From: Phialocephala subalpina
Lineage: Eukaryota > Ascomycota > Leotiomycetes > Helotiales > Mollisiaceae
DNA: 23,258 bases
Assembly: GCA_900073065.1 (NCBI GenBank)
Contig: FJOG01000022.1
Span: forward strand, 2,336 to 25,593
Direction of reading: 5' to 3'
This document shows positions 17,755 to 23,258 of this stretch, one piece after another; within the stretch, counting starts at the first letter, position 1, and each line of letters begins with the position of its first letter. The notes beneath the pieces were generated by a model. That model was not told where the DNA came from, ran no database searches, and was given only the letters and a program-made list of their open reading frames with translations. The translations under genes and the position numbers were made by a program.

Positions 17755-20438
17755 ATGACGAGTATCGCCATGGAGCCTGATATCGAGCTACAGGGAAGAC
17801 CAGCACCCATGCGGACTCCACGGCTCTCGAAATCTTCCACGCTTGCTAGAAATGATCAAAAGTGGGAATCGATGAAGGAGGATATTCGCCGGATCTACGT
17901 CACAGAAAAGAAGTCCCTGAAGGACACAATGGACGAGATCACTGAACTTCACACATTCAGAGCAAGGTCAGGCAGACTTCCAGAGCCCCTCGCACTCAAA
18001 ATAGAGATTCTGACCGTTTTCAGTGAACGGAAATGGAAGACGAAGCTTAAAGAGTGGCAGTTTGATAAGAACCTTCCTCTGAATGTTATGGGGTTTGTTA
18101 TTGCTAAAGCTGAGAAACGGGTAAGAAACGAGAATAAGGAGACTGTCTTCTATCACAGAGATTCTCAGATATCTTCTGCGAAGATTCGGAACTTTAAGAA
18201 AAGGATGACAAAGACAGCTGCCGAGGGGGCGCCGCCAAGTGCTAGTGAGTCGCACCAAATAGAACTATCGGACCTATAAGATCCTCTACTAATTACCTCC
18301 CATAGAAACACCTGAAAATATCACGTACTATACACCCGTACCCCTTCCCCAGTCGCAGTCTCCTCTTTATAAGGAGACATTGGATACATACAGGCTCCAG
18401 TCAGAAATCCAGCCTAGGAAATCTACACTACATTCAAAATCTTCCGATCCAAACGATGAATCAGACGGCGCATGCAACCAGTCAGGAGATGTTTCCAGAA
18501 GCCCCTCTTTCAGCCCTTCCTTCTCCAATGATCAGCCGAATGGGTTTGTAAAAGACCCACAAATACCGAAAGCAGCACAGACTGATGAGTATGCGGATGT
18601 CATTGATAGGGGACTAATAACGGTAGACATGGCGACAAAGATGTTCAATTGTTATGTGGATCAGTTGGCGCCTCACATGCCCGCTGTTATTTTCCCCCCT
18701 AACGCTACCGCAGCGGATGTTCGCACGACCAAGCCTACTCTATTTTTGGCAATACTAAGCGCCAGTTCCGGGATAAACTATCCTGAGCTACAGCCAACCC
18801 TCACAAGAGAAGTCATGAGCATATATGCTGACCGCATTATTCTGCATGGGGAGAATGCTCTTGAGCTGGTACAAGCCCTAATTATCAGCACTCTCTGGTA
18901 CTGGCCCCCTGAACACTTTGAGGAAATCGGATACTATCAACTTGTTCACATTGCAGCCGTGATGGCTATCGACATCGGTATGGGGAAGAAATCAAACACT
19001 TCCAAGTTCAAGAACGTGGGACTACGGAGAGACTATCCATGGCGACGAACCACGCATCCTGACCCCGAAGCTATTGTGGCCAGAAGAGCATGGTTGGCAT
19101 GCTATTTCTTGTGCTGTAATGCGTCTATGGGACTGTGCCGCCCCAATCTAATTCGGTGGACTTCGTTCATGGCCGACTGCATTGATGTGCTCGAGCATTC
19201 TCCTGAAGCGGCCTCTTCTGACAAAGCCTTCTGCCAGTGGATCCGCATTCAATATATTGCAGAAGATATCGGAACACAATTTTCAATGAATGACCCTGTA
19301 GCAAGGGTGAGCATTGCGGATTCAATGGTGCAATACATTTTGAAAGGCTGTGAGAGAGATCTTGAGAAGTGGAGTAGCCAGATACCGCCAGAGGTGCAGT
19401 CACGTAAGTCGGGCAGTGTTCAAATCTGAAGAGGATCTTCTAACATTGTCCTAGCTCCTTTGAGAATGACTGAACATGTGGTCAATCTTTATATGCACGA
19501 AATCGCTATGCCTATTGATAACAACGTTGAGGAGTTCAAAGCACCATTCAGCGAAGATACGTTGCGTGTAGTTGGAGAGGAGTCTGAGTCCCTCACACCC
19601 GCTCATATCAGTGCGCTATCGATCTGCTTAACATCAATTGATGGCATCTTCAGGACCTTTCTCGAACTCGATGCCGAAACCGTCCGATGTCTCCCCGTTG
19701 CTCACTTCGTTCGCGTCGCATACGCAGTAGTTGTCCTCATCAAAATGTATCTTGCAGCAGCAACACCAAATGGCCAATTAGGAAAGGTCATTAACAAGGA
19801 TAACATGAGGGTCGAACAATACCTCGATGGCTTGGTGGAGATTTTTAAGGCACCTGCTGCGGGGGGGGAGGTCAGGGCCTGCCGCCAAGTTCTTGATGGT
19901 TTTCATCATGTTGAAGACTTGGTTCCACCGCCAAAGAGAAAGTAAAGGACCACCAACAACGAATCTATCTGAGGCTTCTACTCTGTCTACGGTCCCATCA
20001 GGGAAGAATGATACAGATACGCCTGCAAAAGCGCCCAGCGACAACAATCAAAATGACCCGCGTCAAAATACCTAACAACGACAGCTAGGCTATAGTCCTG
20101 CAAACAACCCTCTCCAGCTACTCAGCGAGGTTGCAACTGGCGATCAAGGAGGCCAATCTCGTCCCGAAAACAACAACTACCCACTACCACCAAGTGACTG
20201 GCAACAGCAGCAGCAATTCCCGAACTACTACCCCTCTATGAACCAGATGGCTCAAAACATTGCACAAGGTTACGGCAATGTGCCTATGGCTGGGAACATT
20301 GATCCGTTTATGGGAATGGATCTCGGATATACAATGGGGGATGGATTTGAGCAGGCAATAGGCATAACACTTGAAGTTGGAGATTTCGGCAATATTTTCA
20401 GTAATGATGCGTTCTTTGGCAGTATCATGGATTTGTGA
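17755..20438 (+). pseudogene. Clr5-domain / Fungal_trans transcription factor, disrupted
   Basis: Exons: 17755-17966, 18024-18244, 18306-19403, 19455-20438. The introns are 57, 61 and 51 nt. The 57-nt intron is a multiple of three and open, so it is easily missed. Its removal gives HTFRASERKWKTKLKEWQF, the core of a Clr5 domain (about residues 35-90, Trp37). Residues about 245-620 resemble the fungal-specific transcription factor domain (GLITVDMATKMFNCYVDQLA). The C-terminus is Gln/Asn-rich. No Zn2Cys6 cluster is present. Two lesions: a run of eight G (19861-19868) shifts the frame, ending translation at 19945 after about 673 residues; further on, in the otherwise open correct frame, TAA at 20073-20075 stands where CAA would continue. 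Removing one G and ignoring that stop would give about 837 residues. The family is nuclear DNA-binding regulators. The target is unknown. The frameshift could be a sequencing error; the stop is a second, independent defect. Confidence 0.8.
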
Positions 20439-20881
20439 GGGATCAAGTGCAAGTTCAAGGACAATTGTGACTTGGGTAAATAGATTGATTACAAGTGAAG
20501 AAAGGGATCTTAAGCAAACTCTGGCTTTAAGGAAATTAATTATACATTTTCATAAAGTGATGCAATTCACAAAACGGGTCACCTGATCGAAACTCCTGAT
20601 AGGACTCTATTGACGGTGGTCCTGGTTTTTATGGATTCTAAAGTGGTTATGCGACAGAGGTTATGATGCATTTGATACTGGTTATACCCTCAATGGCTCG
20701 TATCATAACTTTCAAGTACACAGGTCAATAATTGCAAAGTACAAATATCCATACACATCCGATCCTTTATCAAACTGATGACCTGCAGCATCTTCATCAC
20801 GAGGATTAAATCAAGAGGAACATGAAATTTTGCATATCATTTGAAATGGTGCTTTCTATTAGTATTCTTAACTGACTAATG
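20439..20881. other. intergenic region, no gene seen
   Basis: 3' flank of the regulator gene up to the LTR start. Composition is moderately AT-rich. No reading frame or repeat of note. Confidence 0.5.
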
Positions 20882-21048
20882 TGTTGATAGGTATATTAGA
20901 GCATTCATTATGTTTAGTCTAAGGAAGGGAGCAAAGCTCCCTTATATGCAGCCTGTATAATGCAGGAGGCTGGGAGGCACGTGGCCTAAGGCCACGTGAC
21001 CCCAGCCTTGGGAGATAAAGCTGAACTTCATTCTAATATATTCTAATA
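20882..21048. mobile_element. probable LTR at the edge of a RIP-degraded retrotransposon
   Basis: A 167-base block starts TGTTGATAG and ends TTCTAATA (CTAACA would be the unmutated form), right before strongly AT-rich DNA. It holds a 21-base near-palindrome at 20978-20998 with CACGTG on both arms, and a GGGAGC...GCTCCC hairpin near 20927-20941. The position at the sharp composition boundary and the TG start support an LTR. The other LTR is not in the window and the end is uncertain. Confidence 0.4.
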
Positions 21049-23258
21049 TTCCCACTTTAACGAGAGCTCCCATAGACCTAGTACTAGATATAAATAGAGA
21101 CTAGCTCCTATATACTTGAAATTAAAGTATACCTTCGATAAATTATAATTAAAATTTAATAAGAAAAAGGTTTATAAAAGAATAATAATCGGAGAAAAAT
21201 AAATCCGATTCGAAATATAATCAAAGCATCAAATAATAGTAAAGAGCTATATACAAAAGGTTCAAATAACTTTATAAAGAAAAGAAAAAAAGTTGAAAAT
21301 ATTCGAATAAAATATTAATTAAATAATAAAAATTTAATTTATAAATAGAAAATAAAAAGAATAATAACCAAGTATTAAATTCCCTTTCGAATAAAGATAT
21401 TTTTTATTACTTTATTCTTATAAACTTCCGAAACGTATTAAATTTATCTCGAGATAAAAATTTAATTAGATTATTTATAATTTATTTTTATATAAAAATA
21501 TATCGCAAATTAATATAATTTTTAATAACTTTTTCGCGAACAAAATAATAATGAATTTTAATATATTTAACTTAATTATAAAATTGATTATTCTTAGTTA
21601 AAATAATAATACTTTAATTATCTTTATAAATAATTATTATTTTTTGATTGAAATTGAAATTTTTATTAATTTATTAAAAGAAATCTTATAATTAAATAAT
21701 TTTTTAATAATATTAATTTATTAGATATACTCGACTTTATAAAAAGAAAAGGAAATCGTAAATTAATACTTCGAGAACTAAGAAATAATAATAAATCTAA
21801 AGTTAAAAATATAATTAAAAGTTAATTATCGAATATTAAAATCCTTAGTTTAATTCGAATTTATAAAACCGTTTAATAATTAAAAAGACTCGCGGAATAT
21901 TAAGTTTATATATAAAGTATATTTAACGTATTTAAAAATCCGTTTAATAGCGATTATATAAACTTTGGTAAAATTCCAAAAGAAATAAGAAATAATTAAA
22001 ATAATAAAAATTAAATCGAATTAAATACTAAATATAATATATATAAAAAAGCTAATTACTAATTGATATTCCTTTTAAAACTTTGGTTTAACTTCGTAAT
22101 TATTCTTAATGGGTATAAATTAATTCGAAGTTTTTATTAGTATTTTAATATTATTATAATCTTATATTTAATAATTTTCGAGAACTTTTTAAAAGTATAT
22201 AATTTGAAAGAATCGTAAAATTTAATATAAATAATCTCGAATAACTTTTATATTTAAATAGAAATAATATATATTGAAATCAAATATTTTAAATTATTTA
22301 CTAAGGTTAATTTTGAGAATATTAATATTTGATTTAAAGGCTTTAATAATAAAAAGGTTATTTATATAAATTATAATAATTAGATTATTTTTACAAAAAA
22401 TAAAAGAATTTATATTAAATATTTTGAATTTAAACTCTTTTAAAAATATAATAAAAATATTATATTATACGCGAAATAATTATTTTAAATTATAGAAAGT
22501 TTTCCGAAGTTTAGTAATACTAGTAACTTTGTAATCTATAGGTAATTCGATTTAAATATTAATATTAATTTCTTTATAAAGAAATATAATTTTAATATTT
22601 ATTTATTCGAATTCCTAATTGAAAATAATAATTATAACGAAAATAGCCTTATAATTTATAGGTTTAATTATAAAAGTAAATATTTTATAGAAGTTAATTT
22701 TCTTTTATTACTTGAAATTATAAATTATTTAATAAACTTTATATTATAAAATTTCTTTATATATTCCTCTCTTAATTTTAAAAACTTATTTACTCGTAAG
22801 AAATTCTCGATTAAATAAATAATCTTCTAGTATTTAAATCCTATTCTCGATTAAAAAGTTATATTCGTTTTTAATAACTTTCTTTTATTATAATTAAACT
22901 AAAGATTTTATAACTTATTTTAAAGTTTTAAACTCGAAAAGTTTATATAAATCTAATTTATTAAAGAAAATAAAAAAATAAAACTTATTAAAAGTAAAGA
23001 TATATATAAAAATAAAAAATAAATTAAAAGGATTTAATAATTCGAAAGCTTAATAAAAATAATAATAAGGGGATAATAAATTAATATATTTTATATTTAA
23101 AAGTTCGAGAATTATAATTTTAAAGAAATTTTTTTTTTAAATTAAAAAATAAATATTAAATTTAATTAATATTCTCGAGGTTTTTATTATTATATAACGA
23201 ATAAATAATATCGAATAAATTTTTAAGGATATTTTTAAATAATTTATTAATTCGTTTT
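21049..23258. other. AT-rich, RIP-like degraded element interior
   Basis: More than 2.2 kb of extreme A/T content with dense TpA and stop codons in all frames. Residual CG occurs mostly in TCGA/TTCGAA contexts. Most likely the mutated interior of the retrotransposon whose LTR starts at 20882. No protein family can be read from it by eye. Confidence 0.7.

Overview
The window looks like genomic DNA of a filamentous ascomycete (Pezizomycotina). Genes carry short introns (about 41-195 nt) with GT...AG ends and recognisable branch points. The protein families are typical of fungi: an NLR-type NACHT ATPase, SesB/SERAC1-like alpha/beta hydrolases, a Clr5 plus fungal-specific transcription factor, and Fot1/pogo and LTR transposon relics. 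Normal-composition gene islands alternate sharply with very AT-rich blocks (1-375, about 14750-16700, about 21050-23258) rich in TpA, which is the pattern left by repeat-induced point mutation (RIP). No species can be named from this alone.

Layout. 1-375 is AT-rich decayed DNA. 380-2900 is gene-poor. It holds a TATA box with a very short spliced ORF (618-790) and a decayed secreted-glycosidase-like pseudogene (2134 down to 1480), one intron of which has been filled by a 16-bp minisatellite. 3261-6777 (minus) is a six- or seven-exon NLR-like gene: N-terminal SesB-like alpha/beta hydrolase, NACHT ATPase, helical region, Ser/Thr-rich tail. The tail is cut by an exact 250-bp tandem duplication. 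Divergent to it are two coiled-coil genes on the plus strand (7396-8386 and 9532-10137). Then come two divergently transcribed standalone SesB-like hydrolases (11731-10374 minus; 12380-13771 plus). 14708-17068 is a RIP-degraded Fot1/pogo element with terminal inverted repeats and TA target duplication; it contains a second exact 250-bp tandem duplication and a small solo-LTR-like insertion. 17755-20438 is a Clr5/Fungal_trans regulator gene broken by a G-run frameshift and a CAA-to-TAA stop. 20882 to the window end is an LTR followed by RIP-mutated DNA.

How it fits together. The three hydrolase domains (one fused to NACHT, two free) share three intron positions and phases, and two of them share a fourth, so they descend from one ancestral gene. 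An NLR next to free copies of its own effector-type domain resembles known fungal incompatibility/cell-death clusters (NLR plus SesB-type lipase-like proteins). Here there are no visible amyloid signalling motifs, and two coiled-coil proteins of unknown function sit between the NLR and the hydrolases. This 3.2-13.8 kb block is the best candidate for an undescribed system. The cell-death role is inference. The two perfect 250-bp tandem repeats may be assembly artefacts and should be resolved before the NLR C-terminus is interpreted.
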